From Bordetella sp. LUAb4 (GTDB lineage Bacteria; Pseudomonadota; Gammaproteobacteria; Burkholderiales; Burkholderiaceae_B): a stretch of DNA of 64,000 nucleotides. The notes below the pieces were generated by a model that made no database searches, was not told the origin of the DNA, and worked only from the letters and a program-made list of their open reading frames with translations. Made by a program: the position numbers and the translations under genes. Each line of letters starts with the position of its first letter. Position 1 is the first letter of the stretch. Shown piece by piece: positions 53,334 to 62,460 of this stretch. Location of the stretch: NCBI RefSeq assembly GCF_021325795.1, contig NZ_JAHPZX010000003.1, positions 558,001 to 622,000 on the forward strand. Direction: 5' to 3'.

Positions 53334-54963
53334 CTTGGACTGTGCCGCTACTCGGCACGGTGCCGTCGGCGCTGGCGCCCGGCGCACCCACGGCATTTTC
53401 GCGGGAAGCGATGGCGATGCGATGCAACAGCCACACGGCGCGCTCGAACAGCCGGGTGGCCATCAACAGCTCGCGCGCCTGGGCATGGTCGTGGGCTTCC
53501 GATGCCATCACCTGACGGCGCAAGCGTTCGAGCAGCTCGCCGCGGTCGCCCGTCAACTGGACCAGGACTTCCAGGTCTTGCGGATCCACCACGCCATCGG
53601 CGCCGACGGTGTCAGCCAGCAGGCAGATCTGCGTGCGCAAGGCTTCGCACAGATTGAATAGCAGGCGCGGGCGTTCACCGTCCCAGTCGTCGACGATGCC
53701 GCTGAATTCAGCCAAGGTGTCCTGCAGGGCCTGCAGGTTCTCCAGGCTGGATTGCTCGTGCGCGGCACGCGCCAGGTCCTTGCGGGTCAGGCCACCGCCG
53801 GCGACGGCCAGCAGAAAGGTGGCGGTCTGTGCGGCGACGTTGCGATGGCCGGCCAGCAAGTGGCGGCGTTGGGCCGGCGCGCGCGCCTCTTCCTGGTCGA
53901 GATCGGGCAACAAACGAGGCAGGGCGGCGGTCAGGCGATCGCGTTCCAGGCGCACCAGTTCCAAGGCGTTGACCGGGTCTTCGGCCGCGCGGTCGTAGAT
54001 GTAATGCGGCTGGCTGGCCTGTTCCACCGGATCCGCCGGCGTCAGGCGCGCGGTGAGCTTGATGGCGCGGTCGCGCAGCATGGTGACGGGCAGGGCGCCC
54101 ACCAACTGCATGGCCAGGAACAGCACGGCCAGCAGCGATGCGGCCTGGCTGTTCGGCACGGTGACGTCACCGGTGCGCAGCGTATGGATCAACCAGGCGG
54201 CCGCGACCAGGATGGAGCCGCCCCCCTTGACCATGACGTGTACCAGGCACAGCTGGCGGCCGCTGCCTTTCAGGCCGCTGCCGGATAACAGTACCGCCAG
54301 TCCGCTGCCCAGGTTGGCACCGGTCATGATCCAGAAGGCGGCCTCGAATTTCATGAAACCTGTGTGCAGGGACGCCACCGCCAGGATGGTGGCGGTCGAT
54401 GCCGACTGGGTCGCCACCGCGATGATCACGCCCAGCACCAGGGCCACCGGCGAAGACATGCCGTCGCCGAGCAGGGTGTGCCAGTCGTTGACGGTCAGTG
54501 CATCCGGGGCGTGCTTGATGAAGTCCAGCCCCATGAAGAGCAGGGCCAGGCCCAGACCGGCCCAGATCCAGTCGCGCCGTAGCGCGTGATAGTCGAGCTT
54601 GAAGTGCAGGGACAGGCCGGCGGCCGCCACCAGATAGAGCACGACCAGGCGGATATCCAGGGTGGCCAGGAAGACCAGCAGCGCGGTACCGGCATTGGCG
54701 CCGGCCACCACGGGCGCCGCCTGGTTCACCGACAGCACGCGGCCGTGGACCAGGTTGGCGGTGATCAGGGTAACGGCATTGCTGGACTGCGTGATGGCGC
54801 CGGCCAGCGCTCCGGCGAACAGGCCGCTCCAGCGTGAGGCGGTGGCCATGTGCAGGGCCGATCGCACGCGATGCCCCATGGCTTGCCGCAAATGCTGCCC
54901 GATCAGGCGCAGGCCGATGAACAGCAGTCCCAAGCCTGATAGAAGTTCAGCAACGGTGATCAT
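53317..54963 (-). CDS. Na/Pi cotransporter family protein with PhoU-like C-terminal domain
   Basis: This 548-residue protein has about nine membrane helices in two Na/Pi repeats, each with the QSS motif: FAGALAGAITQSSNAVTLIT in the first and VLGVIIAVATQSASTATILA in the second. The soluble C-terminal part from about residue 340 is helical and PhoU-like (ELVRLERDRLTAALPRLLPD, and further helices). Relatives such as YjbB export or take up phosphate with sodium. It converges with the LysR gene at 52353 by a 17-base overlap and has no linked phosphate genes. Confidence 0.9.
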   Translation of the reverse strand: MITVAELLSGLGLLFIGLRLIGQHLRQAMGHRVRSALHMATASRWSGLFAGALAGAITQSSNAVTLITANLVHGRVLSVNQAAPVVAGANAGTALLVFLATLDIRLVVLYLVAAAGLSLHFKLDYHALRRDWIWAGLGLALLFMGLDFIKHAPDALTVNDWHTLLGDGMSSPVALVLGVIIAVATQSASTATILAVASLHTGFMKFEAAFWIMTGANLGSGLAVLLSGSGLKGSGRQLCLVHVMVKGGGSILVAAAWLIHTLRTGDVTVPNSQAASLLAVLFLAMQLVGALPVTMLRDRAIKLTARLTPADPVEQASQPHYIYDRAAEDPVNALELVRLERDRLTAALPRLLPDLDQEEARAPAQRRHLLAGHRNVAAQTATFLLAVAGGGLTRKDLARAAHEQSSLENLQALQDTLAEFSGIVDDWDGERPRLLFNLCEALRTQICLLADTVGADGVVDPQDLEVLVQLTGDRGELLERLRRQVMASEAHDHAQARELLMATRLFERAVWLLHRIAIASRENAVGAPGASADGTVPSSGTVQVTPHA

Positions 54964-55131
54964 GGATCAACAACGCCCGCGCCCTGACGGCGGAAAATCC
55001 GCGAATACTATGACACGAATATTTCAATGTCATGTCAGGGGCGACGAAGGGAAACCGGACGTGGGGGCCGGGCAGTCATCGACCTGCAAACCGTCCTGCA
55101 AACCGTTTTGCAAACCGTCCTTGCAGCGCAA

Positions 55132-55467
55132 TCAGCCGAGGCGTGCCAGTGCGGCCGCGCGCGTATCCACCACGGTAAGGATGGCCAGGAAGCCGCTGAT
55201 TTCAAAGACTTCGCTGACCTGGGGCTGGATCTGGCACAAGGCCAGGGCGCCGCCTTGTTGCTTGAGCTTCTTGGCCAGCAACAGGATCACTCGCAAGCCG
55301 GCGCTGGAAATGTAGTTCAAGCCGGCCAGGTCCAGCACCACCTTGCGCGCGCCGTTTTCCAGGTGATCCAGCAGCTCGCCTTCGATGGCCGTGGCGTTGG
55401 CGCTGTTGATTTGTCCCTGCAGCGCGACGACCAGGGCGTCGCCATCTTTTTCGGTTGCGAGAGTCAT
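55132..55467 (-). CDS. STAS-domain anti-sigma factor antagonist
   Basis: ATG 55467 gives 111 residues. It is a single STAS domain: DGDALVVALQGQINSANATA, LENGARKVVLDLAGLNYISS, AGLRVILLLAKKLKQQGGAL, then VFEISGFLAILTVVDTRAAA. The Ser in YISSAGLR is the phosphorylation site seen in SpoIIAA/RsbV/BtrV-type antagonists. In partner switching the unphosphorylated protein sequesters the HATPase anti-sigma kinase. That kinase is encoded divergently at 55706, and a PP2C phosphatase at 60424. Confidence 0.92.
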   Translation of the reverse strand: MTLATEKDGDALVVALQGQINSANATAIEGELLDHLENGARKVVLDLAGLNYISSAGLRVILLLAKKLKQQGGALALCQIQPQVSEVFEISGFLAILTVVDTRAAALARLG

Positions 55468-55705
55468 GGGGGAGTTCCGGAATGAATACGTATGCGCGGT
55501 GGCGAGCGCGTCGAATCGGCGCGCGGACATCGTGTCCATGGACGCGGGCCAGAGCCGGCGTCAGGGAGATAAGTCGCTCGCATGATACGCGACTGGCGCT
55601 GCCGACGATACGTTGCCGTCACGAAAATCGCGCGCGTGGTGCATACTGGCGACTAAGGAAAGTCAGTCATCCGGAAAGCCACTCATCCGCTCCCTAACTA
55701 CCGTC

Positions 55706-56137
55706 ATGCCCGACGATACGCTGTCCCTGCGACCCGAAGACGACCCGATAGGGCGCGCCATGCAATGGCTGGAAGGCATTGCCGACCGCGAGGATTGGGC
55801 GCCCAAGGCGCGCTTCGGCCTGACCCTGAGCGTGGATGAAGCGCTGACCAATATCGTGGCATACGCGTTCACGCCGGCGAGCGCCGGGGCCGGCGAGCCG
55901 GTCATCAATCTGGCCTGCGCGGACGACGGCCGCGAATTGAAGGTGGAGATCGCCGACAACGGTCATGCTTTCGACCCCACCAGCCTGGAGATCGCGGATG
56001 CCGCGCTGACGCTGGACGAAGCGGAAGTGGGCGGGCACGGCTTGCGGCTGATGCGCCATTACCTGAAGTCCTTCCACTACCAACGCGACGGCGCGTGGAA
56101 CCGCTTGACGCTGGTGCTGGACAGCCCGGCGGGGTGA
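55706..56137 (+). CDS. anti-sigma factor serine kinase (HATPase_c_2, RsbW/BtrW type)
   Basis: ATG 55706 gives 143 residues. The GHKL ATPase motifs are LSVDEALTNIVAYAFTPASA (N-box), KVEIADNGHAFDPTSLEIAD (G1) and VGGHGLRLMRHYLKSFHYQR (G2). The protein is of the SpoIIAB/RsbW size and phosphorylates the STAS antagonist while binding a sigma factor or another target. It is divergent from the STAS gene with about 240 bases between starts. Confidence 0.9.
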   Translation: MPDDTLSLRPEDDPIGRAMQWLEGIADREDWAPKARFGLTLSVDEALTNIVAYAFTPASAGAGEPVINLACADDGRELKVEIADNGHAFDPTSLEIADAALTLDEAEVGGHGLRLMRHYLKSFHYQRDGAWNRLTLVLDSPAG

Positions 56138-56335
56138 GCGCCGCAGCGCTGCCTGGAACACGTTCGGAGCGGTGTCCGCGGACACCGCCAATCACACCGC
56201 CAATCACACCTGCTGACTAAACCGGACATCTGCCTCGCCCGGGCAATGTGTAAATCCGTGAATTATTGCAGTGCATTTAGTCGCATTTCGTATATATTCT
56301 GTAGCCCTTCCCCCGCATATCCAGGTCCGCGCCGC

Positions 56336-57544
56336 ATGGCTGAGCTCCCTGCGCTCCGAGAATTTCGCCCCGGCCAGGCCGATGCGGCGGCTTGCCTGCT
56401 CACGCAAGGCACCGAGGCCTCGACCCGTGGCCATGCCGCCGGCCTGCATCGCGTCTATGCGCGCGTCGATGCCGCCGCGGTGGCGTACAACGTGACTCGT
56501 CTGCGTGGCCTGATGCTGGCAGCGGGATCGGCGCCCAGGATCTGGGCGACCGTGAAGGCCGACGCTTACGGCCATGGTGTGGCGCGCGTCCTTGCCGGGC
56601 TCGCCGGCGCCGATGGGTTGGCGGTGGCGCAACTGGCCGACGCGCATGCCTGCCGCGACGCCGGCTGGCAGGGCCCGGTCCTGGTGTATGGCGGTTTGCA
56701 GGATACGGACGATGTTCGCGATCTCTCGCTCCCTGGCCTGCACCTGGTCATCTCTCACGCGGCGCAATTGGACCGCCTTGAACATGAGAACGCGTTTGCT
56801 GCCCAGTGTTCGCTATGGCTGCGTTACGCCGGCGACCTCGGCATGAACGGGTTTGACGAAATCGCTTACCTCGATGCGTATCGACGCGGCATGGCACTGA
56901 TCGAGCGCGGCCGGGTCGCGACGGTCGGCCATTTCCAGCACTACGGGCAGGGCGAGGACCCCGCCAGCGTGGCGCGCGCGGATGCCCGTTTCGAAGCGTT
57001 GACGAGCGGACTGTCCGGTCCGCGTAGCGCCGGCAACTCCGCATCGATATTGCACCCCGCGGCTGCGCGCATCGGAGCGGATTGGGTACGTCCGGGACTC
57101 GCTTTGTATGGCGCCAGTCCCTTGGCCGGTATCGTGGGCGCAGGCTTGGGTTTGCGTCCGGCCATGTCGCTGCACTCACGGCTATGCAGCGTGCGTAATG
57201 TCGCGGCCGGCGCCCGGCTGGGGTATGGCGGCGCCTTCGTCGCCCCGCGCGCGATGCGTATCGGCCTGGTGGCCTGCGGTTATGGCGATGGCTATCCGCG
57301 TCATGCCCCCGCGGGCACGCCGGTGAACGTCGGCGGCGTGCGCGTCGGTACGCTGGGTGTCGTTACGATGGACAGCCTGCTGGTCGATCTGAGCGACGCG
57401 CCCGATGCGGAGATCGGCACCCCCGTCACGCTTTGGGGCAGCGAGGACCTGCCCGTGGAGGCCGTCGCTCGGCACATCGGCACGATCGCCGCGGCCTTGC
57501 TGACGTCGCTGACGCCTCGCGTTGCATTCGTCGAAGCGTATTGA
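56336..57544 (+). CDS. alanine racemase-family PLP enzyme, divergent
   Basis: ATG 56336 gives 402 residues, with an N-terminal extension of about 45 residues. The TIM-barrel part starts HRVYARVDAAAVAYNVTRLR and the PLP lysine is in IWATVKADAYGHGVARV. Conserved blocks are LALYGASPL, RLGYGGAFVAPRA and CGYGDGYPRHAPAG (catalytic Tyr region). Two usual motifs are altered: the Bst-type carbamylated-Lys/Arg136 segment (K-x-x-x-G-M-x-R-x-G) reads RYAGDLGMNGFDE here, and GRVSMD reads GVVTMD. It may be a catabolic or non-alanine racemase. It lies between the partner-switch genes. Confidence 0.85.
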   Translation: MAELPALREFRPGQADAAACLLTQGTEASTRGHAAGLHRVYARVDAAAVAYNVTRLRGLMLAAGSAPRIWATVKADAYGHGVARVLAGLAGADGLAVAQLADAHACRDAGWQGPVLVYGGLQDTDDVRDLSLPGLHLVISHAAQLDRLEHENAFAAQCSLWLRYAGDLGMNGFDEIAYLDAYRRGMALIERGRVATVGHFQHYGQGEDPASVARADARFEALTSGLSGPRSAGNSASILHPAAARIGADWVRPGLALYGASPLAGIVGAGLGLRPAMSLHSRLCSVRNVAAGARLGYGGAFVAPRAMRIGLVACGYGDGYPRHAPAGTPVNVGGVRVGTLGVVTMDSLLVDLSDAPDAEIGTPVTLWGSEDLPVEAVARHIGTIAAALLTSLTPRVAFVEAY

Positions 57545-60238
57545 TTACGCCGTCCGCACCGCGCGGCCAGGCGCGAAGAACAGGAACAGCAAGGTAGCGA
57601 CGAGATAGACACCGCCGGCGATGGCCAGGCTGGTGTTCATGCCCATGCTGCCGAACAGCGCACCCACCATCAACGGTCCGGCCATCTGTCCCAGCTTGTC
57701 GGCGGCCCGCATCACGCTGGTCGCGCCAGCCGCGCCATAGTCCTGCACGCGTGGCAGTCCCAGCATATAGGGCGATTGCGACGCGCCGGAGAAGCAACTG
57801 GCGACCGCCAGCAGGAACACGGCCGGCGTGGCAGCGGCCAGGCCGCCGCCGAAATACAGTCCGATCATGCCCGCGCTGCCGACGATGCCGCCCAGCACGA
57901 TCCACGCCTTCTTGGCGTTCGAGCGATCCACCAGGCGGCCCATCAGGGGGCCGACATAGATGACGCACAGGCCATAGATCATGAGCACGCGGCCGATGCT
58001 CGACGCGGCCACGCCGGCATGTTCCAGGTAGAGCGGCAAGGCGAAGGACAGCAATCCCACCTGTGCGATGGAGAAGGGGATGACGCTGCCTACCAATAGC
58101 AAACCGAAGTCGCGCGTGAAGATCAGGCGGGCCGTGGGGATGAAGCCGCCACGCGAAGATCGAGCGGCTTGCGATCGGGACGGCACCGGCGTTGCGGCCA
58201 CGGCTTCCGCCGGCGTGGTCGTGGCCGCCGTCGATCCGGCAGCGATTCCCATCGTGGCGGTGCTCGCGGCGCCCGCCCCGGCGCTCTGCGTGCCGATGCC
58301 CTGTTTGCCCATATATGGCCGCATCAAGATCAGTACCCCCAACACCGGTACCAGCAGCATGAAGGCACTGATGCCGAACACCAGGCGGAAGCCCAGCTGT
58401 TCCATCAGCATGGCGCCCACCGCGGCGCCGGTCAGATGGCCCGCGAACAGGCCCGCAATGACGCTGGTCATATTGCGCCCGCGATACTGCGCCGAGCTGC
58501 GTGTCACGATGAAGCCTTGCAGGCCCATCCACGTCAGGCCATAGCCCAAGCCCACCAGGCCGCGCGCGCCGGCGAACAAGGGCAGGCTGCTCACGCCCGC
58601 GCACGCCAGCATGCCGATGAAGGACACGGCCAGTCCCGTCAGAACAGGGAACTGCCAGCCACGCCGGTCGGTCAGGCGCCCGGCCAGCAGGGCGGTCAGC
58701 AGGCCGCAACCCATCTCCACGGAAATCGGCAGTGCCAGCAACACGTTGGGAGGCAAGTCTATCCAGCCTTCGGGCAGGCTGCGCGCATACAGCGGCAGGA
58801 AGCTCAAGGGCATGGCCCACGCCACGAGAAAACCGAACATGATGGGACGCGCGATGCGGCCAATGTCCGAAGCGTCATCGGGTCCCACGCGCGTGCCGTC
58901 GGGCGCCATGCCGCGCGCCGCGAAAGCGCGATTCATCAGCAGCGAAAGCAGCAGCAACATCTCCATCGCGGCAACCAGGGCCACGGCGACCACAGTGATC
59001 GCATCGATCATGCGGCTGCGCACGCCGGCGTCCAGTACCTCGGCGGACAGCCGTAGAACCAGATTGCCCTGGATAGCGCCTTGCCTTGCGGATGTGGATG
59101 CAGTGGACGCGGATGCAGCGGATGTGGATGCGACAGGCGAAGCGGAAGTAACGGATGCAGCGGATGGGGCGTCCCGGCGCCCCGTCAAAGGCAGTACCAG
59201 CGTCAACGCGTCGGCGGCATCATGGGCCTGGCTTGCCCGCGTACCCGCGCCCGGGCCGTCCCCCAAGGGCAAAGGCCCGCGGCTGTCGGCGCGATTCAGC
59301 ACGCGCCCGCTGGCATCGGTCAGGTCGATCTCGCCTATCGCGGGAAAGGTGGCCGCGAGCCGCTGGAACGGCGCCTCGACGCCGCGCAGCTTGTCCACTG
59401 AAATGCCATAGCCGACGATGCGATCGAGATCCGCCTGCAGGCCACGCGCCAGCACGGCCACGTTCTCGCGGGTGACCCGCAACCATCCTTCACGGAAAGT
59501 CTGCACCGTGTACGCGGCATACACACCCTGCGCCAACAGCAAGGCCACCAGCGGCACGATAAAGCGCGCACGCCCGCCCGCGGCCAGCGTGGTCAAAGGC
59601 ACCAGGAATTTGAACGCCGCCGCCAGCGCCAAGCCGACCACGGCAGTGACGGCCACCAGTACCAGCAGGCTGCGCCACATCAAGGCATGGGCCGCGGCGG
59701 CGTCGCGCACGGCCGATACCACCAGCGCGCCGGCATGCCCTTTCGCGGCATCCGCGCTGACCAAAGGCACCGCCACGGCGACGCGGCCGGCATCGGTGCT
59801 CAGCAGCGCACCCGAGGGACGGGCCGTGATGTCATGTGGGATGGCCGCGCCGTTGTGCCGGAACAACGCGCGAGCGAGCGTCGCCGCGCCGGGAACGTCA
59901 CCTTGACTGGCCACCGTGCCGCCGTCCGGCAGCAGGACGGCAATGCCGGCCAGGTCGTCGGAGCCGTGCGTGCCGTCGCGCAGCAGCGCGTCCATGCCGA
60001 AATATTGCGCCAGGGGCTTGCCCAACCGCAGGCCGTTGTCGATGTTGCCAGCTACCCGTCGCGCTACGACTTCAACGCGGTCCGCCGTGGTGTCGGCGAT
60101 CAGACGATCCAGCGCCGCCAGGCTCAGCGCTCCCATCAAAGCCTGTGCAAGCAGCAGTACCGCCAGACAGGCAAGGGTGACTTCCAGGACGGGGCGGCGG
60201 CGCAGCCCACCAAGGATACGCAGCAGAGGTTCGCGCAT
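57545..60238 (-). CDS. MFS transporter fused to an N-terminal extracytoplasmic sensor region
   Basis: This 897-residue protein has an N-terminal membrane segment (EVTLACLAVLLLAQALMGAL), a periplasmic Cache-like stretch to about residue 185 (IAVLLPDGGTVASQGDVPGA), a pair of membrane segments near 190-250 and a second periplasmic stretch with Ser/Ala/Thr-rich linker (to about 400). From about 470 onward an MFS domain of about 12 helices follows (LAGRLTDRRGWQFPVLTGLA; GLVGLGYGLTWMGLQGFIVT; RLVDRSNAKKAWIVLGGIVG). This is more than twice the usual MFS length. It is divergent from the PP2C phosphatase at 60424, so the two may act together. Confidence 0.85.
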   Translation of the reverse strand: MREPLLRILGGLRRRPVLEVTLACLAVLLLAQALMGALSLAALDRLIADTTADRVEVVARRVAGNIDNGLRLGKPLAQYFGMDALLRDGTHGSDDLAGIAVLLPDGGTVASQGDVPGAATLARALFRHNGAAIPHDITARPSGALLSTDAGRVAVAVPLVSADAAKGHAGALVVSAVRDAAAAHALMWRSLLVLVAVTAVVGLALAAAFKFLVPLTTLAAGGRARFIVPLVALLLAQGVYAAYTVQTFREGWLRVTRENVAVLARGLQADLDRIVGYGISVDKLRGVEAPFQRLAATFPAIGEIDLTDASGRVLNRADSRGPLPLGDGPGAGTRASQAHDAADALTLVLPLTGRRDAPSAASVTSASPVASTSAASASTASTSARQGAIQGNLVLRLSAEVLDAGVRSRMIDAITVVAVALVAAMEMLLLLSLLMNRAFAARGMAPDGTRVGPDDASDIGRIARPIMFGFLVAWAMPLSFLPLYARSLPEGWIDLPPNVLLALPISVEMGCGLLTALLAGRLTDRRGWQFPVLTGLAVSFIGMLACAGVSSLPLFAGARGLVGLGYGLTWMGLQGFIVTRSSAQYRGRNMTSVIAGLFAGHLTGAAVGAMLMEQLGFRLVFGISAFMLLVPVLGVLILMRPYMGKQGIGTQSAGAGAASTATMGIAAGSTAATTTPAEAVAATPVPSRSQAARSSRGGFIPTARLIFTRDFGLLLVGSVIPFSIAQVGLLSFALPLYLEHAGVAASSIGRVLMIYGLCVIYVGPLMGRLVDRSNAKKAWIVLGGIVGSAGMIGLYFGGGLAAATPAVFLLAVASCFSGASQSPYMLGLPRVQDYGAAGATSVMRAADKLGQMAGPLMVGALFGSMGMNTSLAIAGGVYLVATLLFLFFAPGRAVRTA

Positions 60239-60423
60239 GACAAATAAATGACAGTCGCGCGTTCATATCCGCCGGATTCCGGTGAACAAGGCAATGCAGA
60301 ACGGGAAGGTTCGCGCAGGAGGTAAAGATATGATACATGGAATTAAATATCGTTTTACACTTCTTAAAATACGTATCTTTCTGCCGTGACCCTTCTGTAA
60401 CTGCGTTTTTCTTTGGCCTGAGC

Positions 60424-62460
60424 ATGTTCTTGCGTTCCCTTCGCGGCAAGATTTTCCTGTTGGTCCTGGCCATTCTGCTGACGGTGGCCGCCTTCATCAT
60501 GATGGCCAGTCGCCGTGACGTGACGAATACCGTCGCCGCGAGTGAACAGCATGCGGTGCGCAACGTACTGGAGCTGGTGCAGCACGACACCGAAGCGCGC
60601 TGGGGGGCCTTGTTCAATGACAAGATCAGTACCGTGCGCAATGGCCGCCGCCAGTTGCTGCAGACGGGGGCCACGGTGGCGTCCGTGCTGGACAGCTATG
60701 CGCGCATGGCGGCCACCGGGGTGGTCAGCAGCGACGCGGCGAAGGAAATGGCGCGTTCCTGGATCAACCAGCTGCATTTCGACGGGCATCGCTATGCCTT
60801 CGTCTACGACGCCGGCGGCCACGTGCTGGCCAGCGGCGCGCCGGAGATGATCGGCCAGGATCTGAGCGGCGTGCTCGACCTCAAGGGTCGGCCGCTGGCG
60901 CGGGCGTTGTATGACGAGAGCCGCACGTCGGGCAATGGCTTTGCCATCTACCGCTGGCCGACGCCGGATGGCCTGCGCGAGAGCCGCTATGCCTACTTCG
61001 GTTATTTCCGCGCCTGGGATTGGGTCATCGCCATCAGCGACAGCGTGCAGGACATCACCGAACAGGTGGAGCGGCGCCGCACCGAAATGAAGGCGGCGCT
61101 GCGCGAAACACTGTCGCGGCTGACGCTGGCGCGCAGCGGCTTCCTGTTCATCGTGGCCGCCGATGGCGAACTGGTGGTGGCGCCGCCGCGCACTGCGATG
61201 ACGCTGCTCAATACCACCGACGTGACCGCGCAGAGCGGCGACGCCGCCTCCGCCGGCGGCAACGCCCCGGCCCGCAGCCTGCGATCGCGCCTGACCGACG
61301 TGCGCGCCACCGGTGAGCCGGATGTCCTGTCGGCGCGCATGAACGGCACGTGGCATATCGAGGCGGTGTATTTCCAGCCCTTGGGTTGGACGCTGGCCGC
61401 CGCCGTGCCGGAAAGCGATTTCGCCGAGCCTGCTCGCGCCTTGCTGAACCGGCAGGCCCTGATTTTCGCCGGGACGATGTTGTTGGCGCTGCTGTGCGCC
61501 TGGCCGGTGGCCGCGCGTATCGTGCGGCCTTTGGAGCAGTTGGCGCGTTATGCACGGGCCCTGCCGCGCCAGGACCTGACCGCGCCACCCGAGGTACCCG
61601 CGCATATCGCCTTGCTGCCGCAGCGCCTGCACGATGAGGTGGGGCGGCTGGCGGATGCCTTCCTGGTGATGGATCACAGGCTGCGCGAAAACGTCGCGCG
61701 CCTGATGAAGGAAACCACGCGGCGCGAACGGTTCGAGAGCGAGCTCAATATCGCGCGTGACATCCAGCTGGGGCTGTTGCCCATTCCGCTGGAATCGAGT
61801 GTGTTGGAACGCGCCGATCTGCACGCCGTGATGAAGCCGGCCAAGGAAGTGGGCGGCGATCTCTACGATTACTTCACGCTGCCGGACGGCCGCCTGTGCT
61901 TTGCCATCGGTGATGTCTCCGACAAGGGCGTGCCCGCCGCGCTGTTCATGGGGATCACCCGCACGCTGATCCGCGCCACCGCTGAAGACGAAAGCGATCC
62001 GGCGCGCATCATGGCGCGGGTGAACAACCGCCTGGCTGAAAACAACCCCAACATGATGTTCGTCACGTTGGTGATTGCCGTGCTCGACCTGGATACGGGC
62101 GATCTGCAATTCGCCAATGCGGGCCATCCGCCGCCTTTGGTCGTGGGCGCCGACGGCCAACTGCGCACCTTGAAGGGACGCAGTGGACCGGCCTGCGGTG
62201 TGGCGGAAGACCTGGTGTACACAAGCCTGTCCGGCCACCTGGCGCGCGGCGATACGCTGATCGGCTACACCGACGGCGTCACCGACGCCAGCGACCCCAC
62301 CGAAGCCCTTTATGGCGAAGCGCGCCTGTTGTCCACCGTTGCCCGCGCGGGCCTGTCCGCCGCGACGCTGGCCCAGTGCCTGCTCGATGATCTCCAGGTT
62401 CACTCCGCCGGAGCCGAACAATCCGATGACATCACGCTGATCGTGATCCGCCGCCCATGA
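60424..62460 (+). CDS. membrane PP2C/SpoIIE-type serine phosphatase with Cache and HAMP regions
   Basis: ATG 60424 gives 678 residues. One membrane helix near the N-terminus (GKIFLLVLAILLTVAAFIMM) is followed by a large double-Cache-like periplasmic part (FVYDAGGHVLASGAPEMIGQ; GFLFIVAADGELVVAPPR), a second helix (LIFAGTMLLALLCAWPVAAR) and a HAMP-like segment. The C-terminal SpoIIE domain begins ELNIARDIQLGLLPIPLESS, with VGGDLYDYFTLPDGRLCFAI, IGDVSDKGVPAALFMGITR and LIGYTDGVTDASDPTEALYG holding the metal-binding Asp residues. It should dephosphorylate the STAS protein at 55132 in response to a periplasmic signal. It overlaps the next gene by ATGA. Confidence 0.92.
   Translation: MFLRSLRGKIFLLVLAILLTVAAFIMMASRRDVTNTVAASEQHAVRNVLELVQHDTEARWGALFNDKISTVRNGRRQLLQTGATVASVLDSYARMAATGVVSSDAAKEMARSWINQLHFDGHRYAFVYDAGGHVLASGAPEMIGQDLSGVLDLKGRPLARALYDESRTSGNGFAIYRWPTPDGLRESRYAYFGYFRAWDWVIAISDSVQDITEQVERRRTEMKAALRETLSRLTLARSGFLFIVAADGELVVAPPRTAMTLLNTTDVTAQSGDAASAGGNAPARSLRSRLTDVRATGEPDVLSARMNGTWHIEAVYFQPLGWTLAAAVPESDFAEPARALLNRQALIFAGTMLLALLCAWPVAARIVRPLEQLARYARALPRQDLTAPPEVPAHIALLPQRLHDEVGRLADAFLVMDHRLRENVARLMKETTRRERFESELNIARDIQLGLLPIPLESSVLERADLHAVMKPAKEVGGDLYDYFTLPDGRLCFAIGDVSDKGVPAALFMGITRTLIRATAEDESDPARIMARVNNRLAENNPNMMFVTLVIAVLDLDTGDLQFANAGHPPPLVVGADGQLRTLKGRSGPACGVAEDLVYTSLSGHLARGDTLIGYTDGVTDASDPTEALYGEARLLSTVARAGLSAATLAQCLLDDLQVHSAGAEQSDDITLIVIRRP

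Noticed and set aside
57426-58820. 464-codon minus-strand frame in the MFS gene
   Set aside because: It lies in another frame of the same strand as the MFS permease; the permease frame has real membrane helices and domain motifs.
60364-62421. 685-codon minus-strand open frame
   Set aside because: It is antisense to the PP2C phosphatase, His/Arg/Gln-rich and without motifs; a GC-bias shadow.
55132-62460. Calling the partner-switch genes btrU, btrV and btrW
   Set aside because: The domain set fits, but gene order, the Cache domains and the absence of type III secretion genes nearby do not allow orthology to be claimed.
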